This document shows positions 6,582-15,765 of a stretch of DNA of 45,133 nt, piece by piece. The stretch is taken from the NCBI GenBank assembly GCA_038063775.1, contig JBBTUK010000007.1, positions 1 to 45,133 of the forward strand, written 5' to 3'. The stretch is from UM-FILTER-42-9 sp038063775 (lineage in GTDB: Bacteria; Patescibacteriota; Minisyncoccia; Moranbacterales; UBA2206). The notes beneath the pieces were generated by a model. It was given only the letters and a program-made list of their open reading frames with translations. It ran no database searches and was not told the DNA's origin. Each line of letters begins with the position of its first letter. The first letter of the stretch is position 1. The position numbers and the translations under genes were made by a program.

Positions 6582-9500
6582 TTATGAATTTCTCTCGCAC
6601 CACTCCCTGACATTCTGAAACATCCTGAGCCAAGGCGATGCTTCGAGTTCCTGATTCAGATTCTCAGGCATCCATGGCCATTGCCACTTCAGAAACGCCC
6701 GTTCGGGATGAGGCATCATCGCAAGATGCCGTCCGTCAGGTGAACAAAGTCCCGTGATGCCAAACGGCGAACCGTTCGGATTGAAGGGATAGCTGCTTGA
6801 AATCATTCCATCGACACCTTGCTCGTCATCCACAAAGACTACGGGTGCGAGATTGTTGGTTATTGCCTCATCCATAAGTGTTGGGTCAGGGAAATGCAGT
6901 CTTCCTTCGCCATGAGCCACCCAAACACCGAGGATTGATTCGGCCATGCCTTTCAACATGATCGCCGGGCTTTCGAGAATCTTGACTGTAGCCCAACGAG
7001 ATTCGAAGCGTCCGGAAATGTTTTGGACAAACCTCGGCTGTCTCTCATCGGAAAGACCCTGCCAAGGCACCCAGCCCAGAAGCGCGAAGAGTTGGCACCC
7101 ATTACAGACACCCAGCGAGAATGTGTCGGGACGTTTGTAGAAATCCGCGAACATCTTGTTGAGCTTTTCGTTGAATCTGATAGTTGCCGCCCATCCTTTG
7201 GCGCTTTCCGGAACATCGGCATAAGAGAAACCACCGACTGCCACGAACCCTCTGAATCTTTCCAGGTTAATCCTGCCACTCAAGAGGTCGGTCATGGTGA
7301 TGTCCCACGGTTTGAATCCTGCCTGATAAAAAGCGGAGGTCATCTCGCGGTCACCATTGCTTCCTTCTTCCCGGAGTATCGCTACCTCGGGTTTTTCCAT
7401 TGCTTCGATGATGTAGCCAGGCGTCAGCTTGGGCTTGAAAGATACGTGATATTTCGGACCCTTGCGTTCGAAGATGTTGCTCTTCTCCTGGTCAGCACAT
7501 TCGGGATTCTTCTGAAGCCGTTCGATTTGGTAGGATGTTTCTTCCCACCACTGACGAAGAACTTGCATATCAGCTTCGAACAGATTTTTTCCCGTACCCA
7601 CTTCCGTGATGGAAATGTTCTTGTCGAATATGGGCATTGTGAATCCGAGATAATCGAATGGTATTTTCCATCCTCTGAGTATTTCGATAACCTCTTCGAA
7701 TTCCCAGGAGCACTCGATTACCATACCCGCTTCCTCTGCGAACCAATCCCTTGCCGAATATGTCGTCGGGGTAGAGATTGAAAATCCGCAGTTGCCGGCA
7801 AAAGCCATCTCCAGAAGCGTAACGATAAGACCACCGTCGGAAACATCGTGACCGGCCAAGATAAGACCCTTGTCTATAAGCTCCTGAATTGCCATGAATG
7901 CACGCCTGAGGAGCTGGGGATCTTCCATATCCGGACATTCATCTCCGAGCTGTCCGTAACACTGTGCTAAAGCCGAACCGCCCAACCTCTTCTTCCCGTT
8001 CGCCAAATCGATAAAAATAATCCGACTGGCTCCCGGGCTTTTGAAATCAGGCGTCACCACTTTCGTGATGTCGGACATTGTCGCATAAGCGGAAATGACC
8101 AATTCCCTCGGAGACTTCACGATTTCGTCGCCGACTCGTGTCGCCATCGAAAGACTGTCTTTTCCTCCGTCTACGGCAATACCAAGCTGAATCATGAGAT
8201 CCCGCATGGCGCAAGCTGCATCATAGAGAGCCACACCCTCACCAGGAAGTTTCGGCGCCCACATCCAGTTGGCTGAACATTTCACATCTTCCAGCCCGCT
8301 GATTCTCGCCCAAACCAAGTTGGTCAGAGCTTCTGCTACTGCCATGCGACCACCAGCCTTGGGATTTACCAACATCTTTATGGGCTGTTCGCCGATAGAA
8401 GTCGCAGCACCGGTAATTCCGAAATGACTCTGAGCAATAACCGCAACATCACCGACCGGAAGCTGAAGTGGACCGCAACATTGCTGTTGGGCAATGAGGC
8501 CCGTCACACTTCTGTCGACTTTACTGGTAAGGAATCGCTTGGATCCAACTGCCAGATTACGAAGCACTCTGTAAAGAGCGTCTTCGAGAGTCACGTCCGG
8601 CAGATCGAGAGGCTGATGTTTGTGTTCAATTCTCTCGTCCTTGAAAGTTTTCTGTGGCATGTTGCCCAGAACTTTAGCAAGGTCGAGATTTACAGGGATT
8701 GAGTCGTCCTGTTCATCATGAACAAGAAAACGTCCATCCCCAGTTACTTCGCCAAGAACTTCGCAGTTTACCTTTTCCCTTTCACAGATGGACCTGAACT
8801 CATCAATTCGTGCAGAGATAATCAGAAAACCGCAACGCTCCTGGTATTCGGCAATCCAGATCTTGAGAACCGAGAGTGTCGGATCACCGAGTTTAATGCG
8901 TCTGAGTTCGATTTTGCCACCCGATTTTTCAACCAGCTCCTTGAGCACATTGGCTGGTCCGCCGGCTCCTTGGTCGTGAGCACTGATAATAGGATTGTTG
9001 TCCCCCATCTCGATGCATGCTCTGATGACACGGTTCATCTTCTGTTCCATTTCCGCATCACCACGTTGCACTGCATTGAAGTCGAGTTCCTCGTCATTGT
9101 CGCCTTGGAGTTTGCTGGAGGCCGAACCTCCGCCGACACCGATGCCATATGCGGGTCCGCCTACCTGAACGATAAGCATTCCTTTTTCGGCTTCACCTTT
9201 TTCGGTATGCCTGGAATCGATTTGACCAATACCACCTGTGAACATGATTTTCTTGATCCATCCCCAGCGTTCACCACGGGGAAGTCTCTGGTCGAATGAC
9301 CGAGTAAAACCGAGTATGACCGGCTCACCGAACTTGTTTCCATAATCGCTGGCGCCGTCGCTTGCCCTTATCTCGACATCGAGAGAAGGAGCAAGACTTG
9401 GAGGGTAAGCGAAGCCCTTGTTTTCCCAAGGCAGGTCATAACCGGGAATGAGAAGATTCGCTACGCAATACCCCGCCGTTCCAGCTACTACCCGTCCGCC

Positions 9501-10403
9501 TTTGCCTGTCGCTTGGATGTCGCGAATCCTTCCGCCTGTGCCTGTCTCAGCGCCAGGAAAAGGAGCGATGCCCGTCGGAAAGTTGTGCGTCTCTGCCGTA
9601 AAGATGATGTGATAAGTCACTTTTTTCTTCACGAACGATGACGGTGCTCCAGGGCTTTCAGGAATGATTGTCCAACAATCGTATCCCTTGATTCCGCTGG
9701 AGTTGTCCTTGAAAGCGATGATGCTGTTTTCTGGATTGGCTGTGAGTGTTGACTTCACTATTTCCATGAGAGTTTCCGACATTGCCACGCCGTTGATAAT
9801 CTGCTGGCCCCTGAAATAGCCATGTCGCGAATGTTCGCTGTTGGCATTGTCGAGGTCGCGGATTTCAACGATTGTCGGATTTCTTTTTTCTTCGCCGACA
9901 AAATATTCGTAGTAAAGATTCCTGTCCCATGCGTCCATCGCGAGGCCAGGAACTTTCAGGAGAGCATCGGGTCCATTTTCCATCATCGGAATTTCAGAGA
10001 CTGACTCAGGCCGAATGCCTGAGTCGAAAGTCACAAGACTCTGCTGATAGAGACATTCCGTCATCCGATCGTGATGCTCCCGAACGAACTGCGCCTTGTC
10101 GATTTCCATTGGCAATGAATGCCTTCTGGAACGCTCGATGCGGGTAACTTTTTCAAGTCCGCAACTCTGGCAGATGGCGACGAGGTTCGTCGAGAACGCG
10201 GTTGCGAAATTCATGCGAGGTCCCAATTCGACCACATCTTGTCCGTCATGATTCGACGGAGCACTGGAAAGCTTGTCCGTCACAAAACCGTCTGTGAGGA
10301 GCTGTTTCAGAACAGCAATCTCCTTGGCGGTCAGTGGTTCGGAAGTCTCCACATTGAAGCAATACTCCGACTTCCCGTTTCGAGGCAGATAGAAATGTTG
10401 CAT
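6582..10403 (-). CDS. purL: Phosphoribosylformylglycinamidine synthase, long single-chain form
   Basis: 1273 residues, the size of the proteobacterial/eukaryotic one-chain FGAM synthase. It converts FGAR, glutamine and ATP to FGAM. The N-terminal linker is followed by two AIRS-like modules; NSEHSRH (about 189-195) and ETHNFPTG (about 271-278) are substrate-site signatures. The C-terminal 270 residues are a class I glutaminase with nucleophile block GVCNGCQLFALLG, HGEGRLHFPD, and the His-Glu pair in MPHPERAF. The start ATG has AGGAGG 8 nt upstream. This compares with many CPR bacteria that lack purine synthesis or use split PurLQS. Its GC and SD use differ from neighbours, which suggests transfer (inference). 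Confidence 0.97.
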   Translation of the reverse strand: MQHFYLPRNGKSEYCFNVETSEPLTAKEIAVLKQLLTDGFVTDKLSSAPSNHDGQDVVELGPRMNFATAFSTNLVAICQSCGLEKVTRIERSRRHSLPMEIDKAQFVREHHDRMTECLYQQSLVTFDSGIRPESVSEIPMMENGPDALLKVPGLAMDAWDRNLYYEYFVGEEKRNPTIVEIRDLDNANSEHSRHGYFRGQQIINGVAMSETLMEIVKSTLTANPENSIIAFKDNSSGIKGYDCWTIIPESPGAPSSFVKKKVTYHIIFTAETHNFPTGIAPFPGAETGTGGRIRDIQATGKGGRVVAGTAGYCVANLLIPGYDLPWENKGFAYPPSLAPSLDVEIRASDGASDYGNKFGEPVILGFTRSFDQRLPRGERWGWIKKIMFTGGIGQIDSRHTEKGEAEKGMLIVQVGGPAYGIGVGGGSASSKLQGDNDEELDFNAVQRGDAEMEQKMNRVIRACIEMGDNNPIISAHDQGAGGPANVLKELVEKSGGKIELRRIKLGDPTLSVLKIWIAEYQERCGFLIISARIDEFRSICEREKVNCEVLGEVTGDGRFLVHDEQDDSIPVNLDLAKVLGNMPQKTFKDERIEHKHQPLDLPDVTLEDALYRVLRNLAVGSKRFLTSKVDRSVTGLIAQQQCCGPLQLPVGDVAVIAQSHFGITGAATSIGEQPIKMLVNPKAGGRMAVAEALTNLVWARISGLEDVKCSANWMWAPKLPGEGVALYDAACAMRDLMIQLGIAVDGGKDSLSMATRVGDEIVKSPRELVISAYATMSDITKVVTPDFKSPGASRIIFIDLANGKKRLGGSALAQCYGQLGDECPDMEDPQLLRRAFMAIQELIDKGLILAGHDVSDGGLIVTLLEMAFAGNCGFSISTPTTYSARDWFAEEAGMVIECSWEFEEVIEILRGWKIPFDYLGFTMPIFDKNISITEVGTGKNLFEADMQVLRQWWEETSYQIERLQKNPECADQEKSNIFERKGPKYHVSFKPKLTPGYIIEAMEKPEVAILREEGSNGDREMTSAFYQAGFKPWDITMTDLLSGRINLERFRGFVAVGGFSYADVPESAKGWAATIRFNEKLNKMFADFYKRPDTFSLGVCNGCQLFALLGWVPWQGLSDERQPRFVQNISGRFESRWATVKILESPAIMLKGMAESILGVWVAHGEGRLHFPDPTLMDEAITNNLAPVVFVDDEQGVDGMISSSYPFNPNGSPFGITGLCSPDGRHLAMMPHPERAFLKWQWPWMPENLNQELEASPWLRMFQNVREWCERNS

Positions 10404-10618
10404 GGTCTTTCCTCCTTTTGGTTTCTGGTTAGTAGGTTTAGGTAAAAAAACCGATTTTTTTCTTTTATCTCCATATCCTTGTATTTTTCAATATGTTTTC
10501 AAAGGACTCTTACCTGTTTTGGCAGGTTTTTTATTGTAGCCAAAAAAGTTTTAAATAGCAAATAATTATTTTAAAAAACAAAAACAGCCCTCGAAAGACC
10601 GTTTTTAAATCTGCTTTA
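10404..10618. other. Intergenic region upstream of purL
   Basis: 215 bp. It contains the purL SD (AAGGAGG) and a small hairpin followed by T6 on the + strand (ACCTG-TTTTGG-CAGGT, 10512-10527). That hairpin could be read as a terminator only on the + strand, where no gene ends. The rest is AT-rich with no gene. Confidence 0.5.
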
Positions 10619-10855
10619 TTACTTCAGCTCTTCTTCCACCATCTTTTTCACNNNNNNNNNNNNNNNNNNNNNNNNNNNNNNNNNNNNNNNNNNNNNNNNN
10701 NNNNNNNNNNNNNNNNNNNNNNNNNNNNNNNNNNNNNNNNNNNNNNNNNNNATCATCGAATCCAGCATACGCAAAGTGTCCCGCTTAACGACATCACCAG
10801 CCTTCATCGCTTCTTTCATGTCGGCAACGATTGTTTGTTTTAGACTCATACTCAT
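10619..10855 (-). CDS. yqeY: GatB/YqeY-domain protein, interrupted by an assembly gap
   Basis: Only the two ends are present. The N-terminus begins MSMSLKQTIVADMKEAMKAG and continues into DTLRMLDSM, matching the YqeY start (short helices then LRML). The C-terminus is VKKMVEEELK. The family is about 148 residues and only about 44 are visible, so roughly 105 residues (about 315 bases) belong in the 100-N gap. The family shares the tRNA-binding helical tail of GatB, and its exact role is poorly defined. It follows rpsU on the minus strand; rpsU-yqeY is a common bacterial pairing. The upstream 90 bp contain CATGAAAC/GTTTCATG-type repeats. Confidence 0.85.
   Translation of the reverse strand: MSMSLKQTIVADMKEAMKAGDVVKRDTLRMLDSMXXXXXXXXXXXXXXXXXXXXXXXXXXXXXXXXXXVKKMVEEELK
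10652..10751. other. Assembly gap, 100 N (inside yqeY)
   Basis: Exactly 100 N. Comparison with normal YqeY length implies about 315 missing bases. Confidence 0.95.
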
Positions 10856-10945
10856 GAAACGTTAAACATGCGACATGAAACAGACCTCTTCACCACTTGT
10901 TCCGTAAGTAGCCTGTTACATGTTTTATGCTACGTGTTGTATGGT
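10856..10945. repeat. Short GTTTCATG/CATGAAAC repeat cluster between rpsU and yqeY
   Basis: catgaaac occurs at 10854-10861 and 10874-10881, with related acatg/tacatg words through 10940. It looks like low-complexity intergenic filler. No promoter or terminator is clear. Confidence 0.45.
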
Positions 10946-11200
10946 TTACTTTATTAGTTTCTTTTTCACGTTCCGGAAAGTTTCTTCATCAAACTTTCCC
11001 ATTTTTTTCAACCGGTCAACGATTTTTTTGACTTTAACTTTATACATCGCTCCTTGGCGTATTTCGGTTTTGCTTTTTTCATCTTTCCTGAAACGAATTT
11101 TTCTGGCCTGCATCAAAACTCCGCTTTGCTGGACGCGGCGGCCGAATCGGCGAATCAAACTTTCGCTTGTTTCCCTGTCTTTTCTTTTTACTTCAATCAT
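10946..11200 (-). CDS. rpsU: 30S ribosomal protein bS21
   Basis: 84 residues. It begins MIEVKRKDRETSESLIRRF, the conserved bS21 start, and continues with a very basic helix pair (RRVQQSGVLMQARKIRFRKD). bS21 sits on the 30S platform near the anti-SD and promotes initiation. GGAGG lies 4 nt before the ATG. It is longer than E. coli S21 (71), with a Lys-rich C-terminal extension (VKKIVDRLKKMGKF onward). It lies 40 bp downstream of hisS on the same strand. Confidence 0.95.
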   Translation of the reverse strand: MIEVKRKDRETSESLIRRFGRRVQQSGVLMQARKIRFRKDEKSKTEIRQGAMYKVKVKKIVDRLKKMGKFDEETFRNVKKKLIK

Positions 11201-11240
11201 AAAACCTCCCTTCTAATCTTAAAGCGCGGAACGCAGGGCG

Positions 11241-12692
11241 TTAACCGTTACGCGATCCGTGTTCTGCGCTGTGCGGATTATTTTCGTGATACACGATCAC
11301 ATTATCCGCTTTAAGTTTTTTCTTTATTATTTCAGCCAGCTTGTCCATACGGACTATCTCCTGAACGCCGGTGGCCATATTTTTGACTATGACCGTATTG
11401 TCTAGCGCTTCTTTTTGTCCCAAAATCAAAGTTATTTCAACTTTCAGCCTGTCAGCGGAACGCAATTGAGATTTTAAGCTGCCACGGCCAAAGCTTTCAG
11501 CTGTTAAAATACCGTTCTTTTCCAGCTCGGCAAACAGCTTCAAGCTTTTCTTTTTGGCTAAATCTCCGATCTGCGCCAAAAATATTTTTGGTCTGAGCAT
11601 TCGGTAAGGCTTGGCCTGGACTTTTTTCATTTCAAGCACCAGTCTTTCCACGCCCAAACCAAAACCGATGGCCGGTGTATCCTCTCCACCCATGGTAGTG
11701 ATGAGTTTGTCATATCTGCCGCCCCCACCTAGCGAGTGCTTTTTCCCTTCATCTTGTCCTGACCATATTTCAAAAACGGTTTTAGTATAATAATCCAAGC
11801 CGCGCACCAAGTTTGGATTTATCGTATAGGGCAGATCCAGTTCATCCAGATATTCAAGCAAACTTTTGAAGTGAATTCGGCACTCAACGCACAAGTGATC
11901 GATAGATTGCGGCGCCAGCGCGGCTACCTGAGAACACTTATCCTCCTTGCAATCCAAAACTCTGAGCGGATTGCTTTCCAGCCTTCTTTTGCAATTTTCG
12001 CAAAGTTTGTTCTTTTTTGATTCAAGATAGTTGGTCAGCAGTTCGCGGTATTCTTTCCGGCACTCCGAACAACCAATGGAGTTGAGCTGGACTTGGATCG
12101 ATTTAATTCCCAAATTTTGCACAACCCGACAAGCTACTTGGATTATTTGAGCATCCAAAATAGGATCTTGTTCGCCGAAAGCATCGAAATTTACCTGATA
12201 GTGTTCGCGATATCTTCCTTCCTGCGGCCGTTCATAGCGGTAGACCGGACCCAGAGAAAAAAGCTTCACCGGTTTCGGCAGCACATTCATTCCGTGCTGG
12301 ATATAAGCCCGGCAGATACCGGCCGTCAGTTCCGGACGCAACGCCACTTTGTCCCCTCCGCGGGTCGCGAAACTGTACATTTCTTTTTCCACGATATCCG
12401 TCCCTTCTCCGATCGAGCGGGTGAAAAGATTGGCGTATTCCAAAAGCGGAACGTCAATTCGCAAAAATCCATAATCGCGAGCTAACCTTTCCGCGACTCT
12501 TCTGATCTGTTCCCAGTAAGGCTGTTCTTCCGGCAGAATATCTTTCATCCCTCTTGGGGGCTGAAGCAAGATCGGTTCGTCAGCTTTCATCTCTGCCGCC
12601 TTTTTGTGGATAACTTTTTTGCCCGTCCTGACTTTTTTTCCGGCTTTCTTTGTTCCGCGTTTAATTTTTCTTTTTTCTTTCGCCATGTTCAA
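11241..12692 (-). CDS. hisS: Histidyl-tRNA synthetase
   Basis: 483 residues. Class II motif 2 is YRYERPQEGRYREHYQ (about 151-166). The His-specific block is LVRGLDYYTKTVFEI (about 298-312). Motif 3 is IGFGLGVERLVLEM (about 344-357). A C-terminal anticodon-binding domain follows. It has a Lys/Arg-rich N-terminal extension of about 40 residues (KEKRKIKRGTKKAGKK...) before the usual PRGMKDILPEE start, probably disordered and RNA-binding (inference). A short tail after residue 460 is also extra. It starts 9 bp after lepB, so the two are likely co-transcribed. A cysteine pair region (CSEC, CENC, CVEC, about 206-275) is the zinc-like insertion seen in many bacterial HisRS. Confidence 0.97.
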   Translation of the reverse strand: MNMAKEKRKIKRGTKKAGKKVRTGKKVIHKKAAEMKADEPILLQPPRGMKDILPEEQPYWEQIRRVAERLARDYGFLRIDVPLLEYANLFTRSIGEGTDIVEKEMYSFATRGGDKVALRPELTAGICRAYIQHGMNVLPKPVKLFSLGPVYRYERPQEGRYREHYQVNFDAFGEQDPILDAQIIQVACRVVQNLGIKSIQVQLNSIGCSECRKEYRELLTNYLESKKNKLCENCKRRLESNPLRVLDCKEDKCSQVAALAPQSIDHLCVECRIHFKSLLEYLDELDLPYTINPNLVRGLDYYTKTVFEIWSGQDEGKKHSLGGGGRYDKLITTMGGEDTPAIGFGLGVERLVLEMKKVQAKPYRMLRPKIFLAQIGDLAKKKSLKLFAELEKNGILTAESFGRGSLKSQLRSADRLKVEITLILGQKEALDNTVIVKNMATGVQEIVRMDKLAEIIKKKLKADNVIVYHENNPHSAEHGSRNG

Positions 12693-12701
12693 AATTAAAA
12701 T

Positions 12702-13349
12702 TTAGTAAACTGCGATGGCATTCAGCGGCCACGCCCTAATGATGACTTTGCCCATAATGTCCGCGTCCGGAACAGGCCCCCATACTCTGGAATCGGAACT
12801 ATACATCCTATTGTCGCCCATGACAAAATACTCATTATCTCTTAGCGTTATCACAAAATCGTCCAGCGCCGTGGATGTTTTGACGTTTTTTGAAAGATAG
12901 GCGCTTTCATCCAAAATTTTTCCCTCCGGATTGTCCTGATTGTATACCAGGATTTGCCCTTTTTTTATCTCCACTTTTTCTCCCGGCAAACCAATGATCC
13001 TTTTGATGAAAAACTGGGAAGGATTTTTGGGGTATTTGAAAACAACTACTTCTCCGCGTTGAAGTTTTTTATAGGGGGCGATCGTAAAAATGTTTTTCCC
13101 GTCCAGACTGAAAGATGTTTTTTTGTAACCTAATTCGTTTACAATCAGATAGTTGCTATTCTCGAAGTTGGGCTCCATGGAGGCTCCCTGGACAAAAAAA
13201 GGCTGGAACAAGAACACTCGGATAGGAACAATGATGACAAAAGCGAGAATAACTACTTTGATTATCTCCAGAAGGAATCCTCCGATCCCATAATATTTTT
13301 TTATTTCAACATCATCTATTTCTTCCATCGCTTTTAAACTGATTAGCAT
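12702..13349 (-). CDS. lepB: Signal peptidase I
   Basis: 215 residues. One N-terminal membrane segment (about 24-46) is followed by the catalytic serine in GASMEPNF (S57) and the catalytic lysine in FFIKRIIGLPGE (K116). Box E GDNRMYSSDSR (about 177-187) is present. It cleaves signal peptides on the outer face of the cytoplasmic membrane. A second in-frame ATG at 13328 (MEEIDDV) is an equally possible start, and neither has an SD. It heads a likely lepB-hisS-(rpsU-yqeY) transcription unit and is divergent from the LCP gene. Confidence 0.95.
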   Translation of the reverse strand: MLISLKAMEEIDDVEIKKYYGIGGFLLEIIKVVILAFVIIVPIRVFLFQPFFVQGASMEPNFENSNYLIVNELGYKKTSFSLDGKNIFTIAPYKKLQRGEVVVFKYPKNPSQFFIKRIIGLPGEKVEIKKGQILVYNQDNPEGKILDESAYLSKNVKTSTALDDFVITLRDNEYFVMGDNRMYSSDSRVWGPVPDADIMGKVIIRAWPLNAIAVY

Positions 13350-13425
13350 TAGCGATTTACGCTTGCCTTTTTGCGAGATTTTCGCAGACCGCTTTTTGCT
13401 TATTTTAATAATTAGGACTTATCTT

Positions 13426-13454
13426 AGGGTATCACATAATTTGCTCTTTGGCAA
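13426..13454 (-). promoter_or_regulatory. Candidate lepB-hisS promoter
   Basis: Minus strand TTGCCA (13454-13449), 17-bp spacer, TACCCT (13431-13426), about 77 nt before the lepB ATG. It lies in the 315-bp divergent region 13350-13664. On the + strand that region also has a TATAAT at 13553-13558 that could serve the LCP gene. Confidence 0.45.
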
Positions 13455-13664
13455 GAGTCATTTAGCCTTTTATAGAGCCAATAATTCCCCGGGTTAACTT
13501 TTCATTTATCAACGCTAAAAATTTTTGTTAGTGGTCGCCTTGTTCGGATTTTTATAATTTTGTTTTTTAACCGGCTCTTGGGGTATGCTGAAAAGTCAGC
13601 GCGGCGTTTTGAGACTCTCTCTTTATTTAGTAAGATAAAAGGGTATACGCGGCATTCCATTTTT

Positions 13665-15179
13665 ATGCGAAAAAACCAGAACAGTATTGCCAGCTACTAT
13701 TATAGCGACCGGGGAAGAAGAAGGCGAAAACTGGCTCTGAAAATTATTTTTGGAGCGGGGATATTATTTTTTGCAGCCGGAATCATTTACGGATCTTTTT
13801 TTGTTTATAAGCTCTCAACGCTCGAAAAAAAAATAAATCCCGCCGAATCAAATAAAACGAATTTTCTCAAAACTGCCCGGTCGCTGGTCAACCCACCAGA
13901 CATAAATTTGAAAGGGATGGAAAAAGAACGCATCAATATCCTGCTTTTGGGAATAGCCGGCAAGGGGAAGCCCGGACAGAATCTGACTGACACCATCATG
14001 ATCGCCAGCATCAACCCCAAGAACAATCAGGTGGCCCTGCTTTCCATTCCGCGGGATTTTTACGTGAAAGTCCCAGATCTGAATTTCCAGAGTAAAATCA
14101 ATGCGGTCTATCAATATGGAATAAACGATTACAAAGACAATGGCCGAGCGGCTGAACTGGTTTCCAGGACGATAAAAGATATAACGTCTCTCGACATCGA
14201 TTATTACATCGTCTTGAATTTCGACGGCTTTCAGAAAATAATTGATTCCGTTGGCGGGATCAATATTATGAACGAAAGGGACATTTACGATGCCAGTTAT
14301 CCCGGACCGAATTACAGCTACGAAACTTTCTCCCTCGCCAAAGGCTTCCACCAACTGGATGGAGCTACGGCCTTGAAATATGTCCGCGAAAGACACGATG
14401 ATCCGGAAGGAGATTTCGGCCGGGCCAAGCGCCAACAGCAGGTGCTTCAAGCCACCAAAAACAAAGTTTTTTCCACCGGAACCATGCTCAATGTCGTGGC
14501 CCTTAACAATCTTTTTAATGTCCTGGAGGAAACGATCCAGACCAACATAAAAGCGGAGGAAATCGGGAGCTTTATGAAACTTTCTAAAAAGCTGGATACG
14601 CGAAATATCAATAACCTCGTTTTGGACGCTTGGAACAAAGAGAGTCTTTTGAAGGTGTCCCACATTTTTTTGGGAAATACGCGGACCTTCGCGCTTATCC
14701 CCCGGGTGGGTAATTACAGCGAAATAAAAGAGGTGGCCGAAAATATCTTCGATTTGAACAAGATAAAGAGAAGAAAAGAGGCCATCATCGAGGAAGACGC
14801 CGAAATTGCGATTGTCAACCAGAGCGGAAACATTGCCCTTACCGGAAAAATCAAAAAACTGCTCGCAGATAATCTCAGTTACAAAAGCATAATGATGCTA
14901 AACAACCCCGGTAGCGTCTTGGCGGAAAAATCAATTGTCTATGATCTGACCGATGGCATAAGGCCTTTCACTTTGGACGAACTGGTTGAAAAATTACCGG
15001 CTTCCCCGTCTTACAATGCCACTCCTTTTGTCCGAGGCTTGGCGGCTGGTCAAAAATTCGACATGGTAGTCAGCCTTGGAAAAGATCTGGTGGACATATA
15101 TAATATAGAAGAAGGAACGGTTGAAGACCTGAATAAGGCCCGGGATGATCAGGAAAGTGTCAACTTGCAAAGCAAGTAA
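13665..15179 (+). CDS. LytR-CpsA-Psr (LCP) family protein with LytR C-terminal domain
   Basis: 504 residues from the ATG at 13665. The frame is open back to a TTG at 13560, but that lies just 1 nt past a TATAAT, so it is unlikely to be the start. There is a basic N-terminus and then a membrane segment (about 23-50). The extracytoplasmic LCP domain has LTDTIMIASINP, LSIPRDFYV, the arginine-rich YVRERHDDPEGDFGRAKRQQ block (diphosphate-lipid binding) and a final LytR_C-like domain (about 365-465). LCP enzymes transfer glycopolymers from undecaprenyl diphosphate to peptidoglycan or other acceptors outside the membrane. Divergent from lepB; pth follows. Confidence 0.93.
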   Translation: MRKNQNSIASYYYSDRGRRRRKLALKIIFGAGILFFAAGIIYGSFFVYKLSTLEKKINPAESNKTNFLKTARSLVNPPDINLKGMEKERINILLLGIAGKGKPGQNLTDTIMIASINPKNNQVALLSIPRDFYVKVPDLNFQSKINAVYQYGINDYKDNGRAAELVSRTIKDITSLDIDYYIVLNFDGFQKIIDSVGGINIMNERDIYDASYPGPNYSYETFSLAKGFHQLDGATALKYVRERHDDPEGDFGRAKRQQQVLQATKNKVFSTGTMLNVVALNNLFNVLEETIQTNIKAEEIGSFMKLSKKLDTRNINNLVLDAWNKESLLKVSHIFLGNTRTFALIPRVGNYSEIKEVAENIFDLNKIKRRKEAIIEEDAEIAIVNQSGNIALTGKIKKLLADNLSYKSIMMLNNPGSVLAEKSIVYDLTDGIRPFTLDELVEKLPASPSYNATPFVRGLAAGQKFDMVVSLGKDLVDIYNIEEGTVEDLNKARDDQESVNLQSK

Positions 15180-15279
15180 ATTTTAAAGGCTAAATTCTAA
15201 ATTTTAAATGAAATATAAATAATTAAATTTTAAAATTTAGTCATTTGAAATTGATTTAAAATTAAAAATTTAAAATTCC
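15180..15279. repeat. AT-rich intergenic repeat (aaattttaaatg...attgatttaaaatt family)
   Basis: Contains words such as taaattttaaatgaaat and attgatttaaaatt that recur at 45002-45118 in the same order. No gene is present. It separates the LCP gene from pth. Confidence 0.55.
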
Positions 15280-15716
15280 ATGAAATTAATAGTTGGCCTC
15301 GGCAATCCGGAAGAAAAATACACCGGTACGCGCCATAATATTGGTTTTGAAATTGTCGATAAATTAGAAGAAGATTTTTCCGNNNNNNNNNNNNNNNNNN
15401 NNNNNNNNNNNNNNNNNNNNNNNNNNNNNNNNNNNNNNNNNNNNNNNNNNNNNNNNNNNNNNNNNNNNNNNNNNNNNNNNNNGGGGTGCAAAACATTATT
15501 GACTCCCTCGGCACCCAGAAATTTAAAAGAATTCGCGTAGGAATAAATCAGAATGCCGGAGAAATTTTATCAACTGAAGATGCGCACTTGCCCGTCCGAA
15601 GCCCGGCGGAGGCGGGTGATTTTGTTCTCGGCAAATTTTCGGAAGAAGAATTAGAGAAACTAAAAAAGATATCCGATGATATCTTGAATACAATAAAAAA
15701 ACTTACTCTGAATTAG
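15280..15716 (+). CDS. pth: Peptidyl-tRNA hydrolase, interrupted by an assembly gap
   Basis: The N-terminal part MKLIVGLGNPEEKYTGTRHN (catalytic His in TRHN) and the C-terminal part (VQNIIDSLGTQKFKRIRVGI, DFVLGKFSEEE) are both clear, but they are in different frames across the 100-N gap. About 75 residues are missing by comparison with the 190-residue family, so the gap is really about 225 bases. Pth frees tRNA from drop-off peptidyl-tRNA. In the C-terminal part a GC-rich insert (15591-15616) encodes an extra PVRSPAEAG just before DFVLGKF. A bidirectional terminator follows. Confidence 0.92.
15383..15482. other. Assembly gap, 100 N (inside pth)
   Basis: Exactly 100 N. The frame does not carry through, and family alignment implies about 225 missing bases. 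Confidence 0.95.
15591..15616. repeat. GC-rich palindromic-type insert in pth
   Basis: CCCGTCCGAA...GGAGGCGGG, an imperfect palindrome much richer in GC than its surroundings. It is in frame and adds about 8-9 residues in a surface loop of Pth. Confidence 0.5.
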
Positions 15717-15730
15717 CTGAAAAAAACTAG

Positions 15731-15765
15731 AGGGCGGTCGGGATGTTTCCCTTCCGCCCTTTTTT
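15731..15765. terminator. Bidirectional terminator between pth and the 114-residue membrane gene
   Basis: AGGGCGG (15731-15737) pairs with CCGCCCT (15754-15760). On the + strand T6 follows. On the minus strand the hairpin is followed by CTAG then T7. It serves the convergent pair. Confidence 0.85.

Noticed and set aside
7023..7781. Long + strand open frame inside purL
   Set aside because: Antisense shadow; the minus-strand PurL glutaminase motifs are clear and the + frame has no homology-like features.
10512..10533. Terminator upstream of purL
   Set aside because: Hairpin plus T6 reads only on the + strand, where no gene ends; kept as a note, not a feature.
13848..14663. Minus-strand frame of 271 codons opposite the LCP gene
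   Set aside because: Antisense shadow of a well-supported LCP protein.
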